Part shown: positions 7,583 to 16,570 of the stretch, piece after piece
Position numbering within the stretch: the first letter of the stretch is position 1
Layout of the letters: every line of letters starts with the position of its first letter
From: Gammaproteobacteria bacterium
GTDB lineage: Bacteria > Pseudomonadota > Gammaproteobacteria > Steroidobacterales > Steroidobacteraceae
Assembly (NCBI GenBank): GCA_947469285.1
Contig: CANIOW010000019.1
Span: forward strand, 1-62,228
Length of the DNA stretch: 62,228 bases
Direction: 5' to 3'
The notes under the pieces: generated by a model
The model's database searches: none
Seen by the model: only the letters and a program-made list of their open reading frames with translations
What the model was told of the DNA's origin: nothing
Made by a program: the position numbers and the translations under genes

Positions 7583-8649
7583 ACCGCTGGCGTCAGCCGT
7601 GCGTTAACCGCCTCGGCCAACAATTGCAGGGTCAGTGGCGAGGATCCTTCGGCCTTGTTGTTAACAATGACGATGACCTCCTCGTCGCGACCCAGCGCCG
7701 CGCAAACCTCCGCCGCCACGGCAGCGCGACTCACGGGATCGGGGTCCACCAGCTGGTCAAACGGCGCGTAGGCCTCACGCGCAGTGCCGTACTCCTGCGT
7801 GGGGTGCAACATCCAACGCACCAAAGTCAGAGGCGGGCGGACGCTGTGCCCCACCGCCTCGAAACCCTGCTGCAACTGTCGCGACTGATCCGTCACCCCC
7901 GGCATGCGCGGATGTACATTCAGGCAATGCACCACCCCATGCTTACCCAGTGCGGCGGCATAGGCCGGACCGATAAACTCACGGTTACGCACCTCCACCG
8001 CATAGCGCGGGCCGCGCCCATCCGCGGCCACGGGCAAGGCGGGCAAACCATCCAGAAACCGTTCGAGATGGTCGGCGAAGCGCAGTGCTGAACGGGCATA
8101 AGGCGGGCCCAGTGGTGGAAACTGGAACAGGATCACTCCCGTACGTTCACCCAAGCCCTCCAGCACCGGCGCCACCACCTGCTCGGCGGCATAAGCAGCA
8201 TCCAGAAAACGGGCGGGGCCCGGCGTGGTCACCTGTTGGCGTCGCCACGGCTCGGCCGGCGTTGTCAGCGCTGCATGTGCTTTCACCAGAAAGCGGAACT
8301 CGGCTGGGACCGCTGCCGCCATCAATGCAAACTCCGCTGCTTCCAGCGGCGCATAGAACGTACGGTCAACGCCAACCGTACGTAGCAACGGGTGCCGGGC
8401 ATAGGCTGCCAGACCACTGTGCGCCAAAGCAGCCTCGGCATAATGGTCAGCGTAGACCTGCCCTACCCACCCGGGGAATGACCAACTGGATGTCCCCAGA
8501 CGCAGTCGTGCCGGCAACCGCGCGGCCAGTTCAATCAGGGTGGCTGCCGGCTTGCATGCGCGCACCACCGCCGACGTACGGCGCTTGGCGCGTTCCGGAG
8601 GCGCCTGCGGCGCTGCAGGCGGTTCAGCGAAGAGATCGAACTGGGACAT
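7579..8649 (-). CDS. DUF72 (YecE-like) family protein
   Basis: A 356-aa cytoplasmic protein of the DUF72/YecE family, a TIM-barrel fold of unknown biochemical role. The domain begins near residue 50 with RLGTSSWSFPGW, followed by VDRTFYAPLEAAEF, FLVKAHAALTTP, ILFQFPPLGPPY, YAVEVRNREF and, near the C-terminus, VIVNNKAEGSSP, all in family order. The first 45 residues are Ala/Pro-rich and not conserved. The reading frame overlaps tsaC by 4 nt and begins 9 nt after the Nma111-like gene ends. No substrate can be named. Confidence 0.85.
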   Translation of the reverse strand: MSQFDLFAEPPAAPQAPPERAKRRTSAVVRACKPAATLIELAARLPARLRLGTSSWSFPGWVGQVYADHYAEAALAHSGLAAYARHPLLRTVGVDRTFYAPLEAAEFALMAAAVPAEFRFLVKAHAALTTPAEPWRRQQVTTPGPARFLDAAYAAEQVVAPVLEGLGERTGVILFQFPPLGPPYARSALRFADHLERFLDGLPALPVAADGRGPRYAVEVRNREFIGPAYAAALGKHGVVHCLNVHPRMPGVTDQSRQLQQGFEAVGHSVRPPLTLVRWMLHPTQEYGTAREAYAPFDQLVDPDPVSRAAVAAEVCAALGRDEEVIVIVNNKAEGSSPLTLQLLAEAVNARLTPAV

Positions 8650-8657
8650 CAGCAGCC

Positions 8658-11594
8658 TCAGTCAATGGCCAAACGGGACCAGCCGCTCGGGCCACGACGC
8701 AGTTCGTAGGTTGGCCAGTAGTGACGATCCAGCTTGAGCGTAATGACTTCCACCGAACCATTCCACAGAACGGTCTTCAGGCGCACTGATGCCCGGTCGG
8801 ATTTTGTACGGACTTGGGTCAAAAAAGCATCTAAGTCGGCCGTGACCTGCCCATCCACCGCTACGATGCGGCGGCCCGCCCAGAGGCCGTACCGTGTGGC
8901 CGGGGAGCCATAGAGGAAATAAGCAACGAACACCCCTGCCGGTTGAATGCCCCGCTGCGCAACCATGGCGCGGTGGGGCGCATGCAGCGTCGCTCCGGCC
9001 CATTGCAGCACACGGTCGACCTCCTGGCCGGACAAGGCCGTGGTCTGCACGGTGAGCGTCAGTTCTACGCCGCCACGCCATACCGTCGCGCGAACCTGCG
9101 GGTGCTGGGCCCAGACCTCCACATCGCGAAACCGGGTGACCGGGTGGCTATCGATCGCCAGCAATAAGTCGCCCGACTGGAACTGCTGTGCCGCATCGCC
9201 ACCGGCGGCGATCCGACTGACCACCAGCACCTGGCGACGATCGCCACCAGCGGCAGCCAGACGCTGCAGCCATACATCCGGCACCCCGAACTTACGCGCC
9301 GCCGACAGGGTGACGGCGCTGAGCTCCACATCCAGCGTCTGTAAGGCCGCGGCACCCGTGATATCGGTGAAACCACCGGCGGGCGCCATCGGCGGCAAGG
9401 CGGCGCGAACACGGTCCACCATCTCGACCACACTCTCCAGTGGTACGCCGAGGTTCTGCTGCACCAGTTCGCGTCCACTCTCGTAGGCAAAACTGCTCCA
9501 CAGCGCATGAATATCCCCGTGCTGATCCACCAGCACACCATCGAAATCACTGGGGCCATTCACCAACCGCAGGAGCTCCTGATTCGCCTCGCGGAACTGT
9601 AGCGTGCGTGACAGCGGGAACTGTGCCGGCTCCATGGCCGCCACACTGCACGCCTGTGTCGCCACCCGGCCATCGGCACGCAGACCGACGGCCCATACCG
9701 CGGTACCCGGTTTGAGCTCTTGCGGCTTCAGGGCCGCACTGCGCACCGGTGTCGTTCCGATGGAGGCCGGGTCGTAGGCCAGCACCGCCAAATTGTGTAA
9801 CGGGTGCACGTACAACACCCGACCAGGCACCTCGACCGCCCCACCGAAGGTCAGCCGGACATCACCCAAAGCCACCGGCACCGTGTTGCGATCCACCACC
9901 ACGAGACCACGGACGGCATCCACAATCAGTCCAGTGCCGTTGTAACTGCGTTCGGTCACGCCACTCTGGCTGTAGGGCATGTTGAAACTGACCGCCACCA
10001 GTGACGGGGCAATACCCGCACTGCGCGCATCCGTCACCCGCGGCAAAGTAGCGCTGGCCACGGTCACTGCGGGTGCTGGAGCGCCCGCCGGCAACTCGGT
10101 GCACTGCCACACACCAGCCGCATCGTCACGCACACAGTCACGCGCAGGAAACCAATGGCGGTCCATGATGATCGAGCGCAGTTGCGGCGTTTGCGCATCT
10201 TCCTGCGTCACGAAACGCAACGTCGCGCGCTCGCCATCACCCAGCGCGAGCAGCGCCTGCCGCAGACTATCTAGCGTGAGCACCGGCTGGCCGTTGAATG
10301 AGACCAACAAGGCACCGCGCGGCACGCCGCCCGCCCCGAACAGATAACCGGGGTTGGCGATAAACACGCCGTGCACCGGCAAATTGAAGTGTCGCGCCAT
10401 CTGGTAAGACAGTGTATGCACAATGGCATCCCCAATCTCCAGAAACCGATCTGGGGTGATGGCGTGCAAATCTCCCACGGTGATGCTGCGCTCGAGCGTG
10501 GTGTCGCCACGGCGCAACTGCAGCCGCACGACCTGCCCCACCTGCGCATCCAGCAGCGTATCAAGGGCCAGAAAATCCGCCAGCCACGCGCCGTTCGCCT
10601 GTAACACGATGTCACCGACTTCCAACTGGCCAGCGGCCGGAGAACCCGGCTGCACCTCACTGACCACCAGCAACCCTGTGCGACCTGGCAAGGCGCTGCG
10701 GACCGCGGTTTCGGTTGCTGGATCGAGACCCAGACGCGCCAGCTCATCGTAAGGCGTGTAGCCAAACACGGTCTGCAGCGTGCCGCGCGGTACCGGGCGG
10801 CCCTCACGGATCAGCTGCAGCGCCCGAACCACACGATCCAGCGGCAGATAAAAACTACTGGCAGCATTCCCAGCACCACCAGCATTCAACGCCACCGCAC
10901 GCCCGGCAATGTCTACCACTGGCGAACCTGAACTACCACCGGAGGTGCTCGAGGCAGCCTGCAGATAAAATGTGTTGAAGTCGTTGTACTTGCCTTTGCC
11001 ATACTCGGGAGCTGCTCGCTCCAATCGCGCCAAGGTCCCGGCAAGGATCGATAACTGTTCGCCAGCATCGTTGCCAATCACCCGAATTTCAGTCCCTACA
11101 CGTGCCCCGGCAGGCGCCAATGGGATCGATTCAGGGTGTGCAAACCGCAGCTTTCGGGGGTCGTAACGGTACAGCCCAAAGTCATGGACTGGATCGCGGT
11201 AAACCGGCTTGAGCTCCACCTCCTCACGATTCAGAAAGGTGGCCTGTGCGGTCACCGGCCCGGGCGTGACCACATGGCGGTTGGTGAGGATGAGTCCCTG
11301 CTCAGCGTCCACCACAAAACCCGTTGCTTGCGCAGAAGAATTCCATTCCGTATCAAACGCTCGCGTCTGGTCGATCTGGATAGAAACCACGCTGTTAGCG
11401 ATACGCTCTAAAGTTCGTGCCCATTCCGGCGCCGTGGCCGCCGCCATGACTGGCGCAGTGACCGGCGGCGTGGCTCGCACGATGGCTGGCGGGGTGACTG
11501 CCACGGCCAGACCGGCGTACCCGGCCAGCAGCCACAGAACACAGTGCAACCGCCATGCCGGTCCGATCATAGATATTCCGTGTTTACGCGGCAT
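8658..11594 (-). CDS. Double HtrA-type PDZ serine protease (Nma111-like), exported
   Basis: A 978-aa protein with two HtrA-like protease-PDZ halves, the arrangement of fungal Nma111/Ynm3. A signal peptide spans residues about 14-33. The first protease domain has the full triad: His107 in LTNRHVV, Asp138 in VHDFGLY and Ser222 in GSSGSP. A PDZ domain follows (residues about 290-370), then another PDZ-like region (GALLVSFNGQPVLTLDSL). The second half begins near residue 545 and aligns as a protease domain, but the His position is Asn (VVVDRNTVP) and the Ser motif is lost (PSDFDGVLVD), so it is catalytically dead. At least two further PDZ-like segments follow (GDLLLAIDSHPVTRF; GRRIVAVDGQVTADL). 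Its start overlaps the upstream kinase stop in TAATG, implying coupling. A role in envelope protein quality control is inferred. Confidence 0.88.
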   Translation of the reverse strand: MPRKHGISMIGPAWRLHCVLWLLAGYAGLAVAVTPPAIVRATPPVTAPVMAAATAPEWARTLERIANSVVSIQIDQTRAFDTEWNSSAQATGFVVDAEQGLILTNRHVVTPGPVTAQATFLNREEVELKPVYRDPVHDFGLYRYDPRKLRFAHPESIPLAPAGARVGTEIRVIGNDAGEQLSILAGTLARLERAAPEYGKGKYNDFNTFYLQAASSTSGGSSGSPVVDIAGRAVALNAGGAGNAASSFYLPLDRVVRALQLIREGRPVPRGTLQTVFGYTPYDELARLGLDPATETAVRSALPGRTGLLVVSEVQPGSPAAGQLEVGDIVLQANGAWLADFLALDTLLDAQVGQVVRLQLRRGDTTLERSITVGDLHAITPDRFLEIGDAIVHTLSYQMARHFNLPVHGVFIANPGYLFGAGGVPRGALLVSFNGQPVLTLDSLRQALLALGDGERATLRFVTQEDAQTPQLRSIIMDRHWFPARDCVRDDAAGVWQCTELPAGAPAPAVTVASATLPRVTDARSAGIAPSLVAVSFNMPYSQSGVTERSYNGTGLIVDAVRGLVVVDRNTVPVALGDVRLTFGGAVEVPGRVLYVHPLHNLAVLAYDPASIGTTPVRSAALKPQELKPGTAVWAVGLRADGRVATQACSVAAMEPAQFPLSRTLQFREANQELLRLVNGPSDFDGVLVDQHGDIHALWSSFAYESGRELVQQNLGVPLESVVEMVDRVRAALPPMAPAGGFTDITGAAALQTLDVELSAVTLSAARKFGVPDVWLQRLAAAGGDRRQVLVVSRIAAGGDAAQQFQSGDLLLAIDSHPVTRFRDVEVWAQHPQVRATVWRGGVELTLTVQTTALSGQEVDRVLQWAGATLHAPHRAMVAQRGIQPAGVFVAYFLYGSPATRYGLWAGRRIVAVDGQVTADLDAFLTQVRTKSDRASVRLKTVLWNGSVEVITLKLDRHYWPTYELRRGPSGWSRLAID

Positions 11595-12529
11595 TAGCGA
11601 CAGTCGTAGCCAAAAGCGGACTTAAATTGCCCGTAGAAGCTCTCGAGCGTGAAATGGTGGTTTTGTGTGCCTCGATGAGCAATCTTGAGCGCGCCAATGA
11701 GTGAGGCCATACGGCCGGTGGTCGCCCAGTCAAGCTCGCGCTGCAAGCCCAGAATGAGCGCGGCACGATACGCGTCGCCGCAACCGGTAGGGTCGGCAAT
11801 ACAGGCAGGACGCACCGAGGGGATGACCGTCACGCCATCGCGCGTATAGACCATAGAGCCTTCGGCACCACGGGTCACGATATAGGCACGGCAGCGCGTG
11901 GCGATTTGCGCCGGCGTCAGCCCGGTGCGCTCCTGAACCAACTGTCCCTCATAATCATTCACGACCACCCAAGCGGCTTGGTCGATAAACATTTCCAGGT
12001 CCTGCCCGCCAAATAAAGGCAGCGCCTGCCCTGGGTCGAAAATGAAGGGCACCCCGGCATCGGCCAATTGCTGCGCGTGCAAAATCATGCTGTCGCGACC
12101 ATCAGGCCCCACCAACCCGAGTGCCAGTTTCCGGTCCCGCGGCACCGCAATGTCCTTAGAACGTTCCATGGCCCCAGGATGAAAAGCGGTGATCTGGTTG
12201 TCATCCAGATCCGTGGTGATATAGGCCTGTGCGGTATAGGCGTCCTCATGGCGCGCCACACCTTCGGTCGACAATCCGAGCTTGGTCATCCATGCGGCAT
12301 ACGGATCAAAGTCTTGGCCGACCGCGGCCAGCACCAGCGGGTCACCACCGAGCAGCTTCAGGTTGTAGGCGATATTGCCAGCACAGCCACCGAAATTGCG
12401 CCGCAGCTCCGGCACCATAAAGGACACCGACAACATGTGGATCCGGTCCGCCAGGATGTGGTCCTTGAAGCGGCCGTTAAAGACCATCACCGTGTCAAAA
12501 GCCAGCGAGCCGCAAATGAGCGCAGTCAT
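11594..12529 (-). CDS. PfkB-family carbohydrate/nucleoside kinase (adenosine kinase-like)
   Basis: A 311-aa cytoplasmic kinase of the ribokinase/PfkB family. The N-terminal substrate-binding part includes ALICGSLAFD and the FGGCAGNIAYNLKLLGG motif; the C-terminal ATP site and catalytic base are in ADPTGCGDAYRAALILGL, with Asp as base. The sequence resembles the adenosine kinase-like branch common in proteobacteria, but sugar specificity cannot be read from sequence. ATG 12529 is the natural start of the fold; the frame stays open to 12640 but that leader is Arg-rich and unconserved. The stop overlaps the protease start by one base (TAATG). Confidence 0.87.
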   Translation of the reverse strand: MTALICGSLAFDTVMVFNGRFKDHILADRIHMLSVSFMVPELRRNFGGCAGNIAYNLKLLGGDPLVLAAVGQDFDPYAAWMTKLGLSTEGVARHEDAYTAQAYITTDLDDNQITAFHPGAMERSKDIAVPRDRKLALGLVGPDGRDSMILHAQQLADAGVPFIFDPGQALPLFGGQDLEMFIDQAAWVVVNDYEGQLVQERTGLTPAQIATRCRAYIVTRGAEGSMVYTRDGVTVIPSVRPACIADPTGCGDAYRAALILGLQRELDWATTGRMASLIGALKIAHRGTQNHHFTLESFYGQFKSAFGYDCR

Positions 12530-12602
12530 ACCAGTGTCCGGAATAAGGGAAGACCCCCGCAAGATACCGGCATGGCGCAGCCGCCGCCAGCGCCACGACC
12601 GT

Positions 12603-12971
12603 TCAACGGTCAGTGAGCACCAGTCCCCAGGCAGCGGCAAGCATCACGAAGCTCATGAAGACGGCAGCAGAACCCAGGTCCTTCGCCAGCCCGGACAGAG
12701 GATGGCGCTCCGTCCCAATACGGTCGATCGCCGCTTCAATGGCGCTATTGAGCAGTTCGACCACCAAAATAAGTAACATCGGCGCTACCAGCGTGAAGCG
12801 CTCCAGGCCGGAGTTTCCACACCACAAGCCGGCCGGCAACACTACCAACGCCAAGGCACATTCCTGGCGGAACGCCGCCTCCTCACGCCAGGCACCGGCG
12901 AAACCGCGCCAAGAGTTGCGAAATGACGCTCTAAGACGCTGCAGGCCTTGTGGCTTCTCGCGAGTCATCAT
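12603..12971 (-). CDS. dgkA: Diacylglycerol kinase
   Basis: Small integral membrane kinase, 122 aa, that phosphorylates diacylglycerol to phosphatidic acid, recycling lipid left from osmoregulated glucan or lipopolysaccharide decoration. It has the expected three transmembrane helices, the N-terminal amphipathic segment with FRQECALAL, and the family signature VELLNSAIEAAID with the catalytic Glu, followed by KDLGSAAVFM. GAGG lies about 7 nt before the ATG at 12971; a second ATG follows directly. It begins a minus-strand run that continues into the PfkB kinase 73 bp downstream and faces away from the copper-protein gene. Confidence 0.93.
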   Translation of the reverse strand: MMTREKPQGLQRLRASFRNSWRGFAGAWREEAAFRQECALALVVLPAGLWCGNSGLERFTLVAPMLLILVVELLNSAIEAAIDRIGTERHPLSGLAKDLGSAAVFMSFVMLAAAWGLVLTDR

Positions 12972-13094
12972 ACGTTAACCTCATTAAAGCGGGCCTGAGC
13001 GACTGGAACCAACATCGCCCGTATTGTCCTCGCGCTTGCCATCTACCCGCAAGGCGCGGAAAATTGCGCCGCCACCCCACCCTGAGGAGTCTCG

Positions 13095-13529
13095 ATGGAC
13101 CGTCGCCAAGCCCTGCTGACCGCCTTTGCCAGTGCTGCCGCCCTTTCTATGGCCAGTCGTGCCGTCGTTGCCCAAGCAAATGAATCTCATCCCAGTGCCA
13201 GCGCGAACCGTGAAGTGCTGGAATCCGCCCTGCACTGTGCCCGTGATGGCGAAATATGCATGGCCCACTGCCTAGAATCATTCAGCGCTGGCGACAGCAC
13301 TCTGGCTGAGTGTGCCCGCAGCGTGGCACAACTGGTTCCGGCATGCACCGCGCTGGCGCAATTAGCGGCGCTAAATTCACCCCGTCTGGCCGAGTTTGCC
13401 CATGCCGCGGCACTCATCTGCAAAGACTGTGAAGCGCAATGCCGTAAACACGCCGACCACCACGACTTCTGCAAGAACTGTGCAGACAGCTGCGTAAGCT
13501 GCATCAAAGCCTGCGAAAGCCTGCACTGA
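13095..13529 (+). CDS. csp1: Csp1-like four-helix-bundle copper storage protein, Tat-exported
   Basis: A 144-aa Cys-rich protein of the Csp family, whose characterised member Csp1 binds many Cu(I) ions inside a four-helix bundle lined with Cys thiolates. Thirteen Cys are visible in the mature part, spaced along predicted helices (CARDGEICMAHC, ICKDCEAQC, FCKNCADSCVSCIKAC). The N-terminus MDRRQALLTAF with an Ala-rich H-region ending VVAQA is a short twin-arginine-like signal, matching exported Csp1 rather than cytosolic Csp3. GAGGAG lies just upstream of the ATG. The gene is divergent from dgkA, and no copper regulator or transporter is adjacent. Confidence 0.88.
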   Translation: MDRRQALLTAFASAAALSMASRAVVAQANESHPSASANREVLESALHCARDGEICMAHCLESFSAGDSTLAECARSVAQLVPACTALAQLAALNSPRLAEFAHAAALICKDCEAQCRKHADHHDFCKNCADSCVSCIKACESLH

Positions 13530-13553
13530 CGCGTCAACGCTGACCAGCTCATT

Positions 13554-13589
13554 ACCGTTACTGCTGCACATCCAGCGCACGGTAACGGT
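13554..13589. repeat. Inverted repeat between csp1 and ispG
   Basis: An 8-bp perfect dyad, ACCGTTAC at 13554-13561 and GTAACGGT at 13582-13589, with a 20-nt loop, lies in the 110-bp gap between csp1 and ispG. No T-run follows, so it is not a classical terminator. It could be an operator or a weak transcript end. Confidence 0.45.
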
Positions 13590-13639
13590 CTGTGGAAAGT
13601 CCCTATCGAGCGTAGTCGCATCTGGTCAACGAGGTCCCC

Positions 13640-14911
13640 ATGGCATTGCCCTTACGTCGCCACAGCCTGCAAGCCCACATCGGTGGTGTAGCGGTCGGTG
13701 GTGGTGCACCCATCGTGGTGCAGTCCATGACCAACACCGACACCGCAGACATCGACGCCACGGTGGCGCAAGTCGCGGCGCTAGCGCGCGCTGGCTCCGA
13801 ACTGGTGCGTCTTACCGTGAATGAGGACGGTGCAGCCGCCGCAGTGCCGCATATCCGCGATCGACTCGACCGCATGGGCCTGACCGTACCACTGATCGGC
13901 GACTTTCACTTCAATGGTCACCGCCTGCTGAAGGCCCACCCGGCCTGTGCCGAAGCGCTGGCGAAGCTACGCATCAATCCGGGCAATGTAGGACGCGGCA
14001 GCAAGCGCGATCCGCAGTTTTCAGAAATGATCGCCATCGCCTGCCGCTATGGCAAGCCGGTGCGCATCGGTGTCAACTGGGGCAGCCTCGACCAGGAACT
14101 GCTGACGCGATTAATGGACGAGAACAACCTCCGCGCCGAACCTTGGGACACCATGGACGTGGTCCGCGAGGCCATCGTGGTCAGCGCCTTGGAAAATGCT
14201 GCCCGCGCCGTGGAACTGGGGTTGCCACGCCACCACATCATTCTCTCGGCGAAGGTCAGCGGCGTTCAAGATCTGATCACTATCTACCGCAAGCTGGCCG
14301 CACGCTGTGACTATCCTTTACACCTGGGGTTGACCGAAGCGGGCATGGGCAGCAAAGGCATCGTCGCCAGCACGGCGGCCATGGCCGTGGTGTTGCAGGA
14401 GGGCATTGGCGATACATTACGGGTGTCGCTCACGCCAGAACCCGGCGGCGACCGCACCCGCGAGGTGATCGTGGCGCAAGAGATTCTGCAGACACTGGGT
14501 CTGCGCGCTTTCCTGCCGATGGTTGTGGCCTGCCCCGGTTGTGGGCGGACCACCAGCACCTATTTCCAGGAACTGGCGCAATCCATTCAGTCGCACATCC
14601 GCCATCGCATGCCGCAATGGCGTCGTGAATTTGTCGGCGTGGAATTAATGACCGTCGCGGTGATGGGTTGCGTGGTCAATGGCCCTGGCGAAAGCAAACA
14701 CGCCAATATCGGCATTAGCTTGCCTGGCACCGGAGAACGCCCGGTAGCGCCGGTTTATGAAGACGGGGCGAAGACCGTGACGCTCAAGGGCGAACAGATT
14801 GCCACCGAATTTCAGGCCCTCGTCGAAGCCTACGTGGCCCGCACCTACCCTCGCCTAGAAACACCCGCCTTAGACACGACACTGCCTCAGGCTGACGGAA
14901 GCAACCCATGA
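13640..14911 (+). CDS. ispG: 4-hydroxy-3-methylbut-2-enyl diphosphate synthase (flavodoxin)
   Basis: Penultimate enzyme of the MEP isoprenoid pathway, converting MEcPP to HMBPP with a [4Fe-4S] cluster. The 423-aa protein has the TIM-barrel start [16 protein letters not shown] and [13 protein letters not shown], and the C-terminal cluster domain with Cys in ACPGCGRT and [10 protein letters not shown], three Cys ligands in the expected spacing. Its isoprenoid products feed the ubiquinone tail made with enzymes encoded just downstream and at 26 kb. It overlaps phhB by 4 nt (ATGA), implying cotranscription. The length is normal for the gammaproteobacterial form. Confidence 0.97.
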   Translation: MALPLRRHSLQAHIGGVAVGGGAPIVVQSMTNTDTADIDATVAQVAALARAGSELVRLTVNEDGAAAAVPHIRDRLDRMGLTVPLIGDFHFNGHRLLKAHPACAEALAKLRINPGNVGRGSKRDPQFSEMIAIACRYGKPVRIGVNWGSLDQELLTRLMDENNLRAEPWDTMDVVREAIVVSALENAARAVELGLPRHHIILSAKVSGVQDLITIYRKLAARCDYPLHLGLTEAGMGSKGIVASTAAMAVVLQEGIGDTLRVSLTPEPGGDRTREVIVAQEILQTLGLRAFLPMVVACPGCGRTTSTYFQELAQSIQSHIRHRMPQWRREFVGVELMTVAVMGCVVNGPGESKHANIGISLPGTGERPVAPVYEDGAKTVTLKGEQIATEFQALVEAYVARTYPRLETPALDTTLPQADGSNP

Positions 14912-15252
14912 GCGACACCGCCCTGAAAGACCGTTCCTGTGCGCCTTGCCGTGGCGGCATTCCTGCCATGGGCGCGGCCGAGGCCAGCATCGCGATGGCC
15001 GGCTTGCACCCGGACTGGCGCCTCGCGGAGGACGGCAAGTCGCTCCGTCGAAATCTGGCCTTCCGCAATTTCTACCGCACCATGAGCTTCGTGAATGCAC
15101 TGGCGCACGTGGCCAATGCGGAAGACCACCACCCGGACCTGGAAATGGGCTACAACTACTGCCGGGTCTGCTTCACGACCCACGAAATCGACGGCCTGTC
15201 TGAGAACGACTTCATCTGCGCAGCAAAGCTGGACGCCTTACTGCCGGCCTAG
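14908..15252 (+). CDS. phhB: 4a-hydroxytetrahydrobiopterin dehydratase (pterin-4-alpha-carbinolamine dehydratase)
   Basis: A 114-aa enzyme that dehydrates 4a-hydroxytetrahydropterin during recycling of the pterin cofactor of aromatic amino acid hydroxylases. The family signature is clear: [21 protein letters not shown]-type helix, then [12 protein letters not shown] with the His pair, and [13 protein letters not shown]. No phenylalanine hydroxylase gene is nearby, which is common for this family. It overlaps ispG by 4 nt at its start and the convergent ubiI gene by 4 nt at its end. Confidence 0.93.
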   Translation: MSDTALKDRSCAPCRGGIPAMGAAEASIAMAGLHPDWRLAEDGKSLRRNLAFRNFYRTMSFVNALAHVANAEDHHPDLEMGYNYCRVCFTTHEIDGLSENDFICAAKLDALLPA

Positions 15253-16523
15253 TCCCTCTGGCCGGTCAGCGCCAGGCGCGGCACCTCGCCGGCCAGCCCC
15301 AGCGCGTGAGTGATGAACTGGCGGCGTAACCAGGCACTGCTACCCACCCAGCCCAGCCCCGTACGCCGCGCGGCCACCACCGGACCGAGCGAACTGCCGA
15401 ACAGCCACTGTAAGCCATGCACCCCGAGCGTGAGCGGCGCCGCTTCAGCGCGCCGCCAGCGCGCATAGCGGCCTACCGGCCCGGCATCGCCGGGGTCTTC
15501 GCCACGGGCCAAAGCCTCGGCTACCACCTGCACCAGCGCCGCCGCATCGAGCAATCCGAGATTGGCGCCTTGCCCGGCCAACGGATGCACCGCGTGAGCG
15601 GCATCCCCCACCAGCGCCACCCGCGCCACCCCATAATGTTTTGCGGTGACCCGCCGCAGTGGCACAGCCACTCGCGCCGAATCCAGCCGTAATGCGCCCA
15701 ACACACCGTCACTGGCCGTAGTGATCGCGGCGTTGAAGGCCGCCTCATCCATGGCCAGCATCTGTGCGGCGGTGTCGCTGGGCAAGGTCCACACCACGGA
15801 CAAACGCCGGTCGGCTACCGGCAGCAAGCCCAGCGGCCCCGTGGGGAGAAACCGTTGCCAAGCGATCTCCTGATGGGACTGCTCGGACTGCAAGAAAGCC
15901 ACCAACCCAGACTGCTGGTAGTCGTGCACCGACGCCTCGATACCGGCCAGACCGCGGATCGGGGAGTCCCGGCCTTCGGCGGCGACGACCAGACCCGCGC
16001 GCAGCTGCTCACCATCGGCCAGGGTGATGCGTGCATGATCTGCACTGATCTCAAGCCCCGTGACGGGTGCAGTGAACAGGCGTACCCCAGCCTGCAGCGC
16101 CGCCGCATAGAGTGCCGCCTGCAGCGTCGCCACTTCGGTCATGTGCCCAAGGTCGCTCTCGCCGGCCTCCGCCGCGGAGAAGGCCAAGGCGCGGGGACTG
16201 TCCGCGGTATCGCTGGCATCCCAGACACGCATGCCCTGATAAGCGTGGGCCCGCGACGACACCACCGGCCACACGCCGGCCGCCTGCAGTACGTGCTGCG
16301 AAGCACGTGACAAAGCAAACACGCGCAGATCCCAGGCACTACCTGGCACCGGCATCAGCGGCGGGCGGGGTTCAACCAACCCCACCGTGAGCCCACACGT
16401 CGCCGACTGCCGCGCCAGGAGCACGGCCGTTGCTGCACCCACGACGCCACCACCACCGATCAAGATATCGAGATCACGTCGCTGGCCGCGGCGCGCCGTG
16501 GAAGGTGGCATGGCCATCTTCAT
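15249..16523 (-). CDS. ubiI: UbiH/UbiF/UbiI family FAD monooxygenase, UbiI by synteny
   Basis: FAD-dependent aromatic hydroxylase of ubiquinone synthesis, 424 aa. The N-terminal dinucleotide fold is ILIGGGGVVGAATAV; the second FAD motif GDAAHAVHPLAGQGANLG is nearly the family consensus. Ubiquinone hydroxylases of this group act on C1, C5 or C6. I favour C5 (UbiI) because the gene follows ygfB-pepP-ubiH in the same order as E. coli visC/ubiI, and because Coq7 at 26 kb would take the C6 step. The start ATG 16523 has GAGG about 6 nt upstream; a second ATG is two codons later. The gene lies 47 bp after ubiH and converges on phhB with a 4-bp overlap. Confidence 0.87.
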   Translation of the reverse strand: MKMAMPPSTARRGQRRDLDILIGGGGVVGAATAVLLARQSATCGLTVGLVEPRPPLMPVPGSAWDLRVFALSRASQHVLQAAGVWPVVSSRAHAYQGMRVWDASDTADSPRALAFSAAEAGESDLGHMTEVATLQAALYAAALQAGVRLFTAPVTGLEISADHARITLADGEQLRAGLVVAAEGRDSPIRGLAGIEASVHDYQQSGLVAFLQSEQSHQEIAWQRFLPTGPLGLLPVADRRLSVVWTLPSDTAAQMLAMDEAAFNAAITTASDGVLGALRLDSARVAVPLRRVTAKHYGVARVALVGDAAHAVHPLAGQGANLGLLDAAALVQVVAEALARGEDPGDAGPVGRYARWRRAEAAPLTLGVHGLQWLFGSSLGPVVAARRTGLGWVGSSAWLRRQFITHALGLAGEVPRLALTGQRD

Positions 16524-16570
16524 TCAGGCCTCGCCAGGGGTGAGTTCGCGGGTAAGCATGCCGACCCCAC

